Shown here one piece after another: positions 17,368 to 25,977 of a stretch of DNA of 64,000 bases. The position numbers and the translations under genes are program-made. Every line of letters begins with the position of its first letter. Within the stretch, counting starts at the first letter, position 1. The notes below the pieces were generated by a model. That model was given only the letters and a program-made list of their open reading frames with translations, did no database searches and was not told the origin of the DNA. The stretch is from Bacillota bacterium (lineage in GTDB: Bacteria; Bacillota; UBA5301; Bu52): positions 1 through 64,000 of the forward strand of contig JADBKO010000004.1 of assembly GCA_014896355.1 (NCBI GenBank), given 5' to 3'.

Positions 17368-19109
17368 TGGGTCTGTGGCAAAGCATACGACGGAGTATCC
17401 GCACGCGTCCCCGTTCCCGTCCCGCCCCGCAGGCGCCGGATGCACCGGTGGCCAAGGCCGGCGCCGGCACGCCCGGTCCGGGAAAGGCTGCCCCCGGCAC
17501 AGGACACGCGGCCGGCGGCCGGACAGCCGACCAGGGTGGCCCTGGGGGGGGCCCTGGGCAGGGCATAAAAGACGGCGCTTCCCCTGCTCTATCCGGAGGC
17601 CCCCTTTCGCCCCGGCTGGTGGACAATCTGAAGACGTTCCACCAATTGTTCGGCGATTCCGATGACTACACGTTCCGCTCCTTCATCCTGGGGGAGGAGG
17701 CGCCGGTGGAGGGCGCCATCCTCTACCTGGAGGGGGTGGCGGACAGCAAGACCATCAACGACACCATTCTGGAAGCCCTGATGGTGGAGGCCCGCCTGGT
17801 CCCGCCCAACAAGATGGGCAAACAGCAGTTCTGGGACCGCCTCTACCATGGCCTGATGCACATGGGCAGCATCAAGCAGGCCACGACCGTAGACGAGGTG
17901 TCGTACCTGGTGGCCACGGGTTTTGTGGCCTTTTTCCTGGACGGCACCCCCCAGGCCATGCTGGTGGAGGCCAAGGGGTGGGACAAGCGCGGCATCAGCC
18001 AGCCCGCATCCAAGGCGGTGATCCGGGGGCCCCGGGACGGCTTCATCGAGACTCTGCGCGTCAACACCGCCATGATCCGGCGCCGCATCCGCGATCCCAA
18101 TCTGAAGCTCAAGACCGTGCAGATCGGGCGCCGCACCAAAACCGACGTGGCCATCCTTTATCTGGCCGGGGTGGCGAACCCGGGATTGGTGGACGAAGTG
18201 AAACAGCGGCTGGACCGCCTGGATGTGGATGCTGTCCTGGAGAGCGGATACATCGAACAGCTCATCGAGGACGACTGGCTGTCGCCCTTTCCCCAGGTCC
18301 AGGCCAGCGAACGGCCCGACGAGTGTGCTGCCGCTCTCCTGGAGGGCCGCGTCTGCATTCTGGTGGACAACACCCCCTTCGCGCTCATCGTGCCAGTGGC
18401 GCTCAACACACTCATGCACTCGTCGGAGGACTATTATCACCGCTGGCTGCCGGCCACGGCCATGCGGGTGGTGCGGATCATTGCCAATTTCCTGGCCCTG
18501 CTGCTTCCGGCTTTGTACATCGCTGTCACCTCCTTTCATTCGGAAGTGTTGCCCACAAAGCTGGCCCTCTCCCTGGCAGCCAGCCGCGAAGGCGTGCCGT
18601 TCCCCACCTGGCTGGAGGCCCTGATTATGGAGTTTTCCTTTGAGCTTCTGGCCGAGGCCGGGGTGCGGCTGCCCAAGAACATCGGCCAGACTATCGGCAT
18701 CGTGGGAGCCCTCATCATCGGCCAGGCGGCGGTACAGGCAGGCATCGTCAGCCAGGTGGTGGTCATTGTGGTGGCGTTCACCTCCATCGGCTCCTTCTCC
18801 ATGCCTTCGTATGACGTGGCCCTGACCTTCCGGATCCTGCGCTTTTTCCTCATGGGCCTGGCAGCTCTGGGCGGCCTGTACGGGATCATCCTGGGGCTGG
18901 TGCTGATTCTGGCTCACCTGGCGCGCCTGAAAAGCTTCGGTGTGGGCTATCTGGGCCCGTTGGCTCCCGGGTATATGAGCGACCGCAAAGACACTCTGCT
19001 GCGGGCGCCGTTGGTAGCCATGCACCGGCGTCCCTACCTGTGGGGGCCCGTGGACACGAAGCGCCTGGATGACAAGCGGCGGGAATCGCCCACGGAGGGG
19101 TCGCCGTGA
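17367..19109 (+). CDS. gerA: Spore germination protein, GerA/SpoVAF family (receptor A subunit)
   Basis: Inner-membrane A subunit of a germinant receptor. After a Pro/Gly/Ala-rich low-complexity N-terminus (~80 aa), the soluble GerA domain runs from 'NLKTFHQLFGDSDDYTFRSF' to about residue 350. It is followed by the membrane domain: 'NFLALLLPALYIAVTSFHSEVLPTKLALSL' and helices around 'IGIVGALIIGQAAVQAGIVS' and 'FFLMGLAALGGLYGIILGL'. About 580 aa from GTG 17367 (GGAG at 9 nt); TTG 17352 is the alternative. First of gerA-gerC-gerB, overlapping gerC by 4 bp. The germinant is not predictable. Such operons are normally made in the forespore under sigma-G; I could not pick out that promoter. Confidence 0.92.
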   Translation: MGLWQSIRRSIRTRPRSRPAPQAPDAPVAKAGAGTPGPGKAAPGTGHAAGGRTADQGGPGGGPGQGIKDGASPALSGGPLSPRLVDNLKTFHQLFGDSDDYTFRSFILGEEAPVEGAILYLEGVADSKTINDTILEALMVEARLVPPNKMGKQQFWDRLYHGLMHMGSIKQATTVDEVSYLVATGFVAFFLDGTPQAMLVEAKGWDKRGISQPASKAVIRGPRDGFIETLRVNTAMIRRRIRDPNLKLKTVQIGRRTKTDVAILYLAGVANPGLVDEVKQRLDRLDVDAVLESGYIEQLIEDDWLSPFPQVQASERPDECAAALLEGRVCILVDNTPFALIVPVALNTLMHSSEDYYHRWLPATAMRVVRIIANFLALLLPALYIAVTSFHSEVLPTKLALSLAASREGVPFPTWLEALIMEFSFELLAEAGVRLPKNIGQTIGIVGALIIGQAAVQAGIVSQVVVIVVAFTSIGSFSMPSYDVALTFRILRFFLMGLAALGGLYGIILGLVLILAHLARLKSFGVGYLGPLAPGYMSDRKDTLLRAPLVAMHRRPYLWGPVDTKRLDDKRRESPTEGSP

Positions 19110-20254
19110 GACGCGGAATTTGTGCCGCCCTTTTCACCACTCTGCTTCTAGCGGGCCTGTCCGCGGCTTTGACGGGTTGCTGGGACTTAGAAGAGATCAG
19201 TGAGCAGGGAATGGTTCTGGGGGCCGCTGTGGATGCGGACCGCCAGCCCCGTTCCTTCCGCCTGACCCTGGAGATCCCGCGGGTGTCCGAATTCGCCGCC
19301 GCCGGGGGCGGAGGTGGAGGCGGAGGCGGCAGGGCGCCGGAAAAGCCTGCCTGGGTGGTGTCTGGGCAGGGAACGGCCTTGTACGACATCGTGCGGCAGC
19401 TGCAGACCCGGGTCAATCGCCGCTTCTTTTTGGGGCACGTGCGGGTGCTGGTGATCGGAGAAGAGTTGGCCCGCCGGGGATTGTTGCCAGTGATGGATTT
19501 CTTCGAGCGCAATCCGCAGCTCGCCTATAGGACCCCGGTTCTCATCGCCGCGGGAAAGGCGGAGGACGCCCTGAAGGTGCGGCCACGCCTGGAAAAGCTG
19601 GCGTCCACCTACCTGCGGACCCTGTCGGACAAGTCCCGGGTCGCCGGCAGGGCGCCCCAGGTCATGCTGGGGGAGATCCTGGGGCCGCTGCACGAACGCA
19701 AGGATTTTCTGCTGCCGAGGCTGGTCAGCAGCGAAAAGGAAGCCCAGCTCAGCGGCGCTGCTGTCATCCGCGGGGGTTCCCTGGCCGGCTGGCTGAGCCC
19801 GGGGCAAACCCGGGGAGCGTTGTTCGTGGAGGGCAAAATGGCCGGAGAGCTCGAAGCTGCCATTGGCCCGGCGGGCCAGACCGCAGTCTACGACGTCTCC
19901 ACCGTCCACAGCAAGTTGAGCAGCACTTGGGTGGGGGGAACGCCGCTGATCCGGATCAGCATCCGAAGCGAGGGGACGCTGACGGAAAGTACCGCCACCG
20001 CAGCTCTGCGGACTCCCGGAAGCATCCTCCGCCTGGAACAGGCCCTGGCGCGGCAGATCAACCGTGAGGTGCGCCAGGCCGTGGAACAGCTGCAGGCCCT
20101 GGGGGCGGACGCACTCGGCTTCGGAGACCTGCTGCACCGTCAGCACCCGGCCCAATGGAAGAAGACGCAGACCCGCTGGCACGAGCTCTTCCGCAGCACC
20201 TCCGTGGAGGTCAGCAGCGTCGTGCGGATCCGGCGGATCGGCGCCAGTTTCTGA
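19106..20254 (+). CDS. gerC: Ger(x)C-family germination lipoprotein
   Basis: C subunit of the germinant receptor, anchored as a lipoprotein: signal peptide with lipobox 'LTGC' at about residues 22-25, then the typical 'CWDLEEISEQGMVLGAAVD'. Ger(x)C motifs include 'RRFFLGHVRVLVIGEELARRGL' and 'FFERNPQLAYRTPVLIA'. A run of nine to ten glycines (~69-78), encoded by a GGN repeat, interrupts the first domain. 382 aa, normal. GTG start overlaps the gerA stop (GTGA). The order A-C-B differs from the common A-B-C. Confidence 0.92.
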   Translation: MRRGICAALFTTLLLAGLSAALTGCWDLEEISEQGMVLGAAVDADRQPRSFRLTLEIPRVSEFAAAGGGGGGGGGRAPEKPAWVVSGQGTALYDIVRQLQTRVNRRFFLGHVRVLVIGEELARRGLLPVMDFFERNPQLAYRTPVLIAAGKAEDALKVRPRLEKLASTYLRTLSDKSRVAGRAPQVMLGEILGPLHERKDFLLPRLVSSEKEAQLSGAAVIRGGSLAGWLSPGQTRGALFVEGKMAGELEAAIGPAGQTAVYDVSTVHSKLSSTWVGGTPLIRISIRSEGTLTESTATAALRTPGSILRLEQALARQINREVRQAVEQLQALGADALGFGDLLHRQHPAQWKKTQTRWHELFRSTSVEVSSVVRIRRIGASF

Positions 20255-20273
20255 AGGGAGGAGGCATCCCATC

Positions 20274-21362
20274 GTGCTGCGGGACGACGACCAGATCGGG
20301 CCGGGACAGGCGCTGGCGGTCATCGGAACGTTCACCCTGGGCCTCAACGCAGCGGTTCTGCCCAGGCTGGCGGCGCGGGCTGGAGCAGACGCCTGGCTGG
20401 CCTTTCTGGCGGCCACCCTGGCCGGCATGGCTGCGGCTCTGCTTTTGGGGGCCGTGACCCGCCGTTTTCCGAACCAGACCTTCGTCGAATACGGCTCCTC
20501 TTTGCTGGGACCTTTTCTTGGTCGTCTGGTGGCCGGCCTCCTGGTCCTGTTCTGGCTGCTGATCCTCAGTGTGGCGGTCCGGCAATTCGGGGATATCGTG
20601 AAGCTCTATCTGCTGCAGCGGACCCCCCTGGAGGTGGTGCTGCTTTCCCTTCTGTTTGTGGCGGGCTATGCTGCCCGCGGCGGCATCGAGCCTTTGGCCC
20701 GGGCCAACCAGATCGCCCTGCCTGCCGTGATGCTCCCGGCCTTGGCGACGTTCCTGGCCACCCTGTTTTCCGCCGACTGGACCCGCTTTCTGCCCGTCCT
20801 GGACAAAGGAGTCGCCCCTCTGCTGCGTCCGACCCTGGACTTGGCGGTGCAATATGCGGGACTGGAGAGCCTGCTGGTCTACGGCGCTTTTATGGACCAG
20901 CCCCGGGCCGGGACACGCGTGGCGTTCTGGGCGGTCCTTCTGACCTTCCTGCTGGGCACGGCGACCATCCTGGGAACCATTGGGAACATGGGAGCCACCG
21001 AGACCAGCCGGCTCCTGTGGCCGTCCTTGGCCCTGCTGGGCGCGGTACAGCTGCCTTCCCTGTTTCTGGAACGGGTGACCGGCGTGATTCTGGCTCTCTG
21101 GACTGCGCTCATCGCCGGGGCTACGGCTGTGGGTCTGAACTTGATCGGTACCACCTTGGCCCGCCTCTCCGGCCAGCGCGGCGCCCGGATTTACATCTTC
21201 CCCGCCACGCTGGCCGTCTTTCTGCTCGCCATCCTGCCCATCAACGTCACTCAGGCCATGGCGTGGATGCGGGCTCTGGTGCCGTTCACTGCTGCCGTTC
21301 TCTGGGGCCTGCCGATCCTCTTCCTCCTGCTGGCCGGCAGGCGACGGGGAAAATCGGCCTGA
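20274..21362 (+). CDS. gerB: GerB-family spore germination protein (B subunit)
   Basis: Amino acid permease-like B subunit with about ten hydrophobic segments; starts 'DDQIGPGQALAVIGTFTLGLNA'. 362 aa from GTG 20274, which follows GGAGGAGG; the ORF-track start at 20064 lies inside gerC. Segments such as 'VVAGLLVLFWLLILSVAVRQF' type and 'VTGVILALWTALIAGATAVGL' span the membrane. GerB subunits carry the germinant-binding pocket in characterised receptors. 19 bp downstream of gerC and 13 bp before a small membrane protein. Confidence 0.92.
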   Translation: MLRDDDQIGPGQALAVIGTFTLGLNAAVLPRLAARAGADAWLAFLAATLAGMAAALLLGAVTRRFPNQTFVEYGSSLLGPFLGRLVAGLLVLFWLLILSVAVRQFGDIVKLYLLQRTPLEVVLLSLLFVAGYAARGGIEPLARANQIALPAVMLPALATFLATLFSADWTRFLPVLDKGVAPLLRPTLDLAVQYAGLESLLVYGAFMDQPRAGTRVAFWAVLLTFLLGTATILGTIGNMGATETSRLLWPSLALLGAVQLPSLFLERVTGVILALWTALIAGATAVGLNLIGTTLARLSGQRGARIYIFPATLAVFLLAILPINVTQAMAWMRALVPFTAAVLWGLPILFLLLAGRRRGKSA

Positions 21363-21375
21363 AAGGAGGATCCGC

Positions 21376-21645
21376 ATGCCCGCTGCCTGGCAACCGCATC
21401 TCTCCCTCGCCCGGATCCTGGAGGTTCTGGCCTCCGCCCTGGCAGCCGCCGCCACCTGGCTGGCCTCGGTCTGGGATCCCGGCGTGGCCTTTTACGGCCT
21501 GTTTGTAGCCGGTGTTTGCTTTGCCGATGCGCGCTCTCTACAACTCCAGGGATTGAAGCGGGAATCCCACCGGGCCCGCCTCCTCGGTTGGACGTTTCTC
21601 GTGGGAAGCGCGGGGCTGTGGCTCGCTGCGCAGTTCCTGGCCTGA
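21376..21645 (+). CDS. Small membrane protein in the ger operon
   Basis: 89 aa with three likely hydrophobic segments ('ILEVLASALAAAATWLASVW', 'VAFYGLFVAGVCFA', 'LGWTFLVGSAGLWLAAQFL'). Preceded by a strong Shine-Dalgarno (AAAGGAGGATCCGC-ATG) 13 bp after gerB, so it is very probably translated with the receptor. I do not recognise a family. Position suggests an accessory receptor subunit, by analogy with the small GerD/GerXD-like proteins found with some receptors (inference). Confidence 0.75.
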   Translation: MPAAWQPHLSLARILEVLASALAAAATWLASVWDPGVAFYGLFVAGVCFADARSLQLQGLKRESHRARLLGWTFLVGSAGLWLAAQFLA

Positions 21646-21682
21646 ATCCGTGTCCATCCGCCCCGAATTTCTGATTTTCCTC

Positions 21683-21711
21683 TTGCCCCCGATGCATCCC
21701 TGTGGTATATT
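21683..21711 (+). promoter_or_regulatory. Sigma-A-type promoter of the rubrerythrin gene
   Basis: TTGCCC (21683-21688), a 17-bp spacer, TATATT (21706-21711), 41 bp before the rubrerythrin ATG. Good spacing and -10. It separates the peroxide-defence genes from the ger operon. Confidence 0.7.
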
Positions 21712-21751
21712 ATCAGTAACAGTTCCTATTAAATTTTTGGAGGTCTTCCGG

Positions 21752-22177
21752 ATGGCAAAGAGTCTGCAAAACACCAAAACCCTGGAAAACCTGAAAGCCG
21801 CTTTTGCTGGAGAGTCCCAGGCGAACCGGCGCTACCTGTACTTCGCCCAGCGGGCAGACGTGGAAGGGCGCCCCGATGTGGCAGGCCTGTTCCGTGACGT
21901 GGCGGAGGGCGAAACCGGCCACGCCTTCGGGCATCTCGAGTTCCTGGCTCAGGTGGGCGATCCTGCCACCGGCCAGCCCATCGGCAACACCGCTCAGAAC
22001 CTGCAGGCCGCCATCGACGGCGAAACGTATGAATATACCCAGATGTACCCGGGCTTTGCCAAGGTGGCACGGGAAGAAGGCTTTGATGAAATCGCCGAAT
22101 GGTTCGAGATCCTAGCCCGGGCTGAAAAGGCCCACGCCGGCCGCTTTCAGAAGGGTCTGGACACGCTGGATGCCTGA
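21752..22177 (+). CDS. Rubrerythrin-like diiron protein without rubredoxin domain
   Basis: 141 aa ferritin-like four-helix bundle. The diiron glutamates and histidine are in '[15 protein letters not shown]', '[15 protein letters not shown]', '[14 protein letters not shown]' and '[12 protein letters not shown]'. The C-terminal rubredoxin domain of classical rubrerythrin (~190 aa) is absent, as in sulerythrin-type proteins, so an external electron donor is needed. The likely role is peroxide reduction in anaerobic or microaerophilic cells. ATG 21752 follows TTGGAGG at good spacing; the ORF-track start at 21650 is upstream of the promoter. A DUF3501 gene follows, a recurrent pairing. Confidence 0.92.
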   Translation: MAKSLQNTKTLENLKAAFAGESQANRRYLYFAQRADVEGRPDVAGLFRDVAEGETGHAFGHLEFLAQVGDPATGQPIGNTAQNLQAAIDGETYEYTQMYPGFAKVAREEGFDEIAEWFEILARAEKAHAGRFQKGLDTLDA

Positions 22178-22282
22178 AACGCCAGGATCTGCCGCCCCGG
22201 GCCTGTACCGCCGTCCAGGTCCGGGGCCTGCGGAGGCTGAAGGGGCGGCACCGGACGGGAGGGCTGAACAGGAGGACCGGGA

Positions 22283-22933
22283 ATGGACCCATTGACGCAG
22301 GATGACCTGATGGATTTGGAGACATACGAGAAGAACCGTACCCAGATCCGGGAACGCGTCGTCCGCCTGAAAAAGCGGCGCCGCCTGGAGGTCGGATCCC
22401 GTCTGTCACTGGTTTTTGAAAACCGCGACACCGTACGCTTTCAAATCCAGGAGATGCTACGCATCGAGCGGGTGCGGGATCCCCGCAAAATCCAGGAAGA
22501 GCTGGAAATCTACAATACGCTGCTTCCCCCTCCGCGAGGATGGAGCGCCACGCTTTTCATCGAGGTGACCGACCCCGCCCAGGTGCCCGGGGTCCTGGGG
22601 CTCCTGGTGGGGGTCGAGAACGCGGTGGCCATTGAAGCGGCGCGACTGGACTGGGCGTCTCACTCCGGCGGCGAACAGGCGGAGCCTGCTCACAAAGCGG
22701 TCTTTCCCCCGGCCCTGCGGGTGGAAGGGATCGCGGAAGCCGGGCGGAGCAAGGAGGAGAAGACCAGCTCCGTCCATTATTTGCGCTTTCAGCCGCAGGA
22801 CCCGGCTCAATGGGAAGAAGCTCTGGGTGGCACAGCACCGGTCTGGGTGGTGGTGGATCACCCCCACTACCAGGCGCGGCAGGAGCTACCGCCCCAGCTG
22901 CGGGAAGAACTGCTGAAGGATCTGCGGAGCTGA
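22283..22933 (+). CDS. DUF3501 family protein
   Basis: 216 aa. The N-terminus ('LTQDDLMDLETYEKNRTQIRERVVRLKKRRRLEVG') and 'LVFENRDTVRFQIQEMLRIERV' are characteristic of DUF3501. The function is unknown. In other bacteria the family is often encoded beside rubrerythrin and an Fe-S oxidoreductase; here only rubrerythrin is adjacent. The ATG has a good AGGAGG. Cytosolic, no membrane segment. A segment rich in charged residues ('HSGGEQAEPAHKAVF') splits two alpha/beta halves. Probably transcribed from the rubrerythrin promoter. Confidence 0.88.
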   Translation: MDPLTQDDLMDLETYEKNRTQIRERVVRLKKRRRLEVGSRLSLVFENRDTVRFQIQEMLRIERVRDPRKIQEELEIYNTLLPPPRGWSATLFIEVTDPAQVPGVLGLLVGVENAVAIEAARLDWASHSGGEQAEPAHKAVFPPALRVEGIAEAGRSKEEKTSSVHYLRFQPQDPAQWEEALGGTAPVWVVVDHPHYQARQELPPQLREELLKDLRS

Positions 22934-23021
22934 GGCTGGGCCTTCCAACCCGCCCCTCCGTCCGCCGACGGGGCGCCACCTCGCGCCCCCGATGGCAGTG
23001 AGTGGAGCTCCCGCTGGCAGT

Positions 23022-23063
23022 GAAAAGCCGACAGCGGTCGCCTGCCCGCCGCCGGCCTTTTTG
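23022..23063. terminator. Convergent-region terminator between the DUF3501 and M23 genes
   Basis: Imperfect hairpin AAAAGCCG...GCGG / CCGC...CCGGCCTTTTT, with A and T tracts on opposite flanks so that it could act in both directions. It lies between the DUF3501 stop (+) and the M23 stop (-), where a bidirectional terminator is expected. Confidence 0.5.
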
Positions 23064-23090
23064 TTGTCTAGGAACCGCCCGCGTCCCCGC

Positions 23091-24302
23091 TCACTGCAGG
23101 TACTGCAAGGGATTGACCAGTTTCCCCCGGACCTTCATGCGGAAATCCAGGTGGGGCCCGGTGCTGCGCCCGGTGCTTCCCGACAGGGCCAGCACCTGCC
23201 CGGTGCGCACGACCTGCCCCACCCTCACCAGAATCCGGGAGAGATGGCCGTAGTAGGTTTCCACATCCTGTCCATGGCTCAGAACCACGGTCCAGCCGTA
23301 CGCCCCCAGCCAGCCGGCGTAGTTCACCGTACCGGCTGCGGCGGCCACCACCCGCGTACCCACGGGAACCGCGATATCCAGGCCTTCGTGAAACTCATAC
23401 CCGCGCCCCACCGGGTTTGGGCGCCAGCCGTAGCGGGACGAGACACTGCCGCTGACGGGCCAGGCCAAGCGCAACGGTGCGGCGGCAGCCATGGTCGTTG
23501 TGCGGCGGCCGTCCACGGAGGCCCGCGGGGCCTCCGTGGACGGCGGAATGGTCAGAACCATGCCGGGAAGGATCAAATCTGGATTTGCCAGCCCGTTGAG
23601 GGCCTGTAATGCGGACAACGAGACCCCGTGGCGCTCGGCGATGGAGGCCAGAGTATCCCCCCATTTCACCTGGTAACGGGTGGGCGGGGTCATGGCACTG
23701 CGCCAGCCTCCGCTTCCGGCCCGGGGCACCAATAGCAGCTGGCCTACACGGATGCGATCGTCGGCCAGGCCGTTGATGCCTCTGAGATGCCCTACGGTGC
23801 TGCCGTAGGCCCGGGCCAGGGAGAATAACGTCTCGCCGCTGCGCACGAGGTGCCATAGGACCAGTTTGCGCAGCTGGGCCACAGTGGCAGGCCCGGCCTT
23901 TCCGTCCACCTGCAGCCCGTGACTCTTTTGAAATTGCCGGATCGCGTCTCGGGTCTCACCTCCGAACCGCCCGTCCAACGACAGGTCGAACCCCAGGCTG
24001 ACAAGCAGGCGTTGCAGCTGCCAGACGTCCTTCCCCTGAGCGCCCAAAGCCAGCACCCGTTGTCCAAGGGGCCATAGGCTCGGGCTTTGCAGGGGCTGCG
24101 CCTGGGCAGCCGGGTGCAGCCAGTGGCCGGTCCAGGTCCAAAGGGCCGTCGCCCCCGACGGGACATGGCCCGCCCGCAGGCTTCCCTGCCCCTCCGGCCA
24201 TGGCGCCCCTGCCAAGGCGGCGGCCCAAAGTGCCAGACCGCCTGCGAACCAGCGGGCCATCCGCCGCCCCTGTCTGCCAGTAGCAAAGGGCCACAGCAAC
24301 AT
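23091..24302 (-). CDS. Secreted M23 peptidase with peptidoglycan-binding and two LysM domains
   Basis: 403 aa. N-terminal hydrophobic export segment ('MARWFAGGLALWAAALAGA'), a PG_binding_1 repeat ('GKDVWQLQRLLVSLGFDLSLDGRFG...GLQVDGKAGPAT'), LysM 1 ('HLVRSGETLFSLARAYGST') and LysM 2 ('YQVKWGDTLASIAERHGVS'). A C-terminal M23 domain carries the zinc motifs 'HEGLDIA', 'YYGHLSR' and 'GPHLDF' (the canonical HxH reads HLD here). It should cleave peptidoglycan cross-bridges outside the cell. AAAGGAGG precedes ATG 24302 but can be sequestered in a leader hairpin. A perfect 15-bp inverted repeat lies between LysM 2 and the peptidase domain. Confidence 0.88.
   Translation of the reverse strand: MLLWPFATGRQGRRMARWFAGGLALWAAALAGAPWPEGQGSLRAGHVPSGATALWTWTGHWLHPAAQAQPLQSPSLWPLGQRVLALGAQGKDVWQLQRLLVSLGFDLSLDGRFGGETRDAIRQFQKSHGLQVDGKAGPATVAQLRKLVLWHLVRSGETLFSLARAYGSTVGHLRGINGLADDRIRVGQLLLVPRAGSGGWRSAMTPPTRYQVKWGDTLASIAERHGVSLSALQALNGLANPDLILPGMVLTIPPSTEAPRASVDGRRTTTMAAAAPLRLAWPVSGSVSSRYGWRPNPVGRGYEFHEGLDIAVPVGTRVVAAAAGTVNYAGWLGAYGWTVVLSHGQDVETYYGHLSRILVRVGQVVRTGQVLALSGSTGRSTGPHLDFRMKVRGKLVNPLQYLQ
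23509..23543. repeat. Perfect 15-bp inverted repeat inside the M23 coding sequence
   Basis: CCGTCCACGGAGGCC (23509-23523), 5-nt loop, GGCCTCCGTGGACGG (23529-23543). It encodes part of the linker between LysM 2 and the M23 domain (around 'STEAPRASVDGRR'). No terminator U-tract. Confidence 0.9.
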
Positions 24303-24305
24303 GGC

Positions 24306-24346
24306 AAACCTCCTTTGCCGCTAGGCTTTCCCAACTCAGGAGGTTT
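24306..24346 (-). promoter_or_regulatory. Leader hairpin that can mask the M23 ribosome-binding site
   Basis: On the minus strand AAACCTCCT (24346-24338) is perfectly complementary to AGGAGGTTT (24314-24306), which contains the M23 gene's Shine-Dalgarno. The 9-bp stem with a ~23-nt loop would block initiation. It resembles translational control, but I could not match it to a known riboswitch class. Confidence 0.6.
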
Positions 24347-24422
24347 CATGCCTGCTGTGGCCCTGGCCGCCAGTCTCCGCCCCGAACGTCCTTTGGCTGT
24401 CCGGGGGCTCCCAGGGGTTTTT

Positions 24423-25949
24423 CTACCCGGGCGCCTCCTCCCCCTCTGACTCCTCGCGCAGGCGCATGTGCGGAAAGAGAATCACGTCCCGGATGGAGGC
24501 CGAGTCGGTCAAAAGCATCACCCAACGGTCCACACCGATTCCCAGGCCGCCGGTGGGCGGCATCCCGTATTCCAGCGCCGTCAGATAGTCCTCATCCATC
24601 ATGTGGGCTTCTTCGTCACCACGCTGGCGGGCTGCCAGCTGGGCTTCAAAGCGCTGTCTCTGGTCCAAAGGATCGTTTAGCTCACTGAACCCGTTGGCCA
24701 TCTCCCGCCCGTAGATGTACGGCTCAAAACGGTCCGTCAAAGAGGGGTCGGAATGCTTCCGTTTGGCCAACGGGGAAATCTCCACCGGATAATCGGTGAT
24801 GAACACCGGCTGAATGAGCTTCGGCTCCACAAAACGCTCAAACAACTCGTTGATGACCTGCCCACGGGTGGCATTGGGCGGCAGATCCACACGCAGCCGC
24901 GCAGCGGTGGACCGGGCTGCCTCGTCATCGGCCAGCATGGCGGCACGCACACCGGCATAGCGCTCCAAGGCTTCCAGCATGGGCACCCGGGGCCAGGGCG
25001 GGGCCAGGTCGATTTCCGTCCCCTGGTATTGAATCTTCAGCGTCCCCCGTACCTTCTCGGCCACGGTGGCCATGAGTTCTTCGGTGATCGCCATCATGTC
25101 GTTGTAGTCCGCATAGGCCTGGTATAGCTCCATGCTGGTGTATTCCGGGTTGTGTTTGATGGAGATCCCTTCGTTGCGAAAGTTCTTGCCGATTTCGAAG
25201 ACCTTTTCCAACCCCGCCACGATCAGCCGCTTCAGGTAAAGCTCCGGAGCGATGCGCAGGTAAAGATCCATATCCAGGGCATTGTGATGGGTTTTGAACG
25301 GCCGGGCATTGGCTCCGCCTGCGATGGGATGCAAAGAGGGAGTCTCCACCTCCAGAAAGCCCCGGGCTGTGAGAAACTCCCGGATGGAGGCGATGATGCG
25401 GCTACGGGTCACGAAGACCTGGCGTACCTCGGGATTCACGATCAGGTCCAGGTAACGCTGGCGGTAGCGCAGTTCCACGTCTTTGAGCCCATGCCACTTC
25501 TCTGGAAGCGGCCGCAGGGACTTGCTCAAGAGCTGGAAGGAATCCACCTGCACCGTGATCTCGCCGCGGTGGGTCCGGAACAGGCGGCCCCGGACCCCGA
25601 TGATGTCACCCAGGTCCAGCTTCTGGAAATCCTGGTACCCCTGCTCGCCCAGCTCGTTGAGGCGGCCGTAGAGCTGGATACGCCCGGAACGGTCCTGAAG
25701 GTGGGCAAAACTCGCCTTGCCATGAGCACGGAAACTCACGATGCGACCGGCCAGGGCCACCTGCAGCTGATGAGCCGCCTGCTCGGGGCCCTGGGACGCC
25801 TCCAGACGGGAATACTCCTGCTCGGCATCGGCAGCCAGGTGGGTGCGCTCAAAGCGCTGGCCAAACGGGTAGATGCCTTGCTTCTTCCACTGCTCCAGCT
25901 TCGCCAAACGCGATTGCACTAAAGGGTTTTCATCCAGTACGGGATTCAT
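24423..25949 (-). CDS. lysS: Lysyl-tRNA synthetase, class II
   Basis: 508 aa. N-terminal OB-fold anticodon-binding domain ('[27 protein letters not shown]'), motif 2 '[25 protein letters not shown]' and motif 3 '[16 protein letters not shown]'. Full length with normal spacing. It starts 28 bp after greA ends, an order (greA-lysS) shared with B. subtilis and many Bacillota, so it is probably transcribed from the greA promoter. Confidence 0.97.
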   Translation of the reverse strand: MNPVLDENPLVQSRLAKLEQWKKQGIYPFGQRFERTHLAADAEQEYSRLEASQGPEQAAHQLQVALAGRIVSFRAHGKASFAHLQDRSGRIQLYGRLNELGEQGYQDFQKLDLGDIIGVRGRLFRTHRGEITVQVDSFQLLSKSLRPLPEKWHGLKDVELRYRQRYLDLIVNPEVRQVFVTRSRIIASIREFLTARGFLEVETPSLHPIAGGANARPFKTHHNALDMDLYLRIAPELYLKRLIVAGLEKVFEIGKNFRNEGISIKHNPEYTSMELYQAYADYNDMMAITEELMATVAEKVRGTLKIQYQGTEIDLAPPWPRVPMLEALERYAGVRAAMLADDEAARSTAARLRVDLPPNATRGQVINELFERFVEPKLIQPVFITDYPVEISPLAKRKHSDPSLTDRFEPYIYGREMANGFSELNDPLDQRQRFEAQLAARQRGDEEAHMMDEDYLTALEYGMPPTGGLGIGVDRWVMLLTDSASIRDVILFPHMRLREESEGEEAPG

Positions 25950-25977
25950 CGCTCGCCTGCCCCGGGCTCAGGCCGGC

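Noticed and set aside
15595-22933. Genomic island of accessory genes on the plus strand
   Set aside because: Base composition and codon use match the flanks, and no integrase, repeats or attachment sites were found.
24303-24422. c-di-AMP (ydaO-type) riboswitch upstream of the M23 gene
   Set aside because: The gene type fits, but the conserved ydaO sequence blocks could not be recognised; only an SD-pairing stem is supported.
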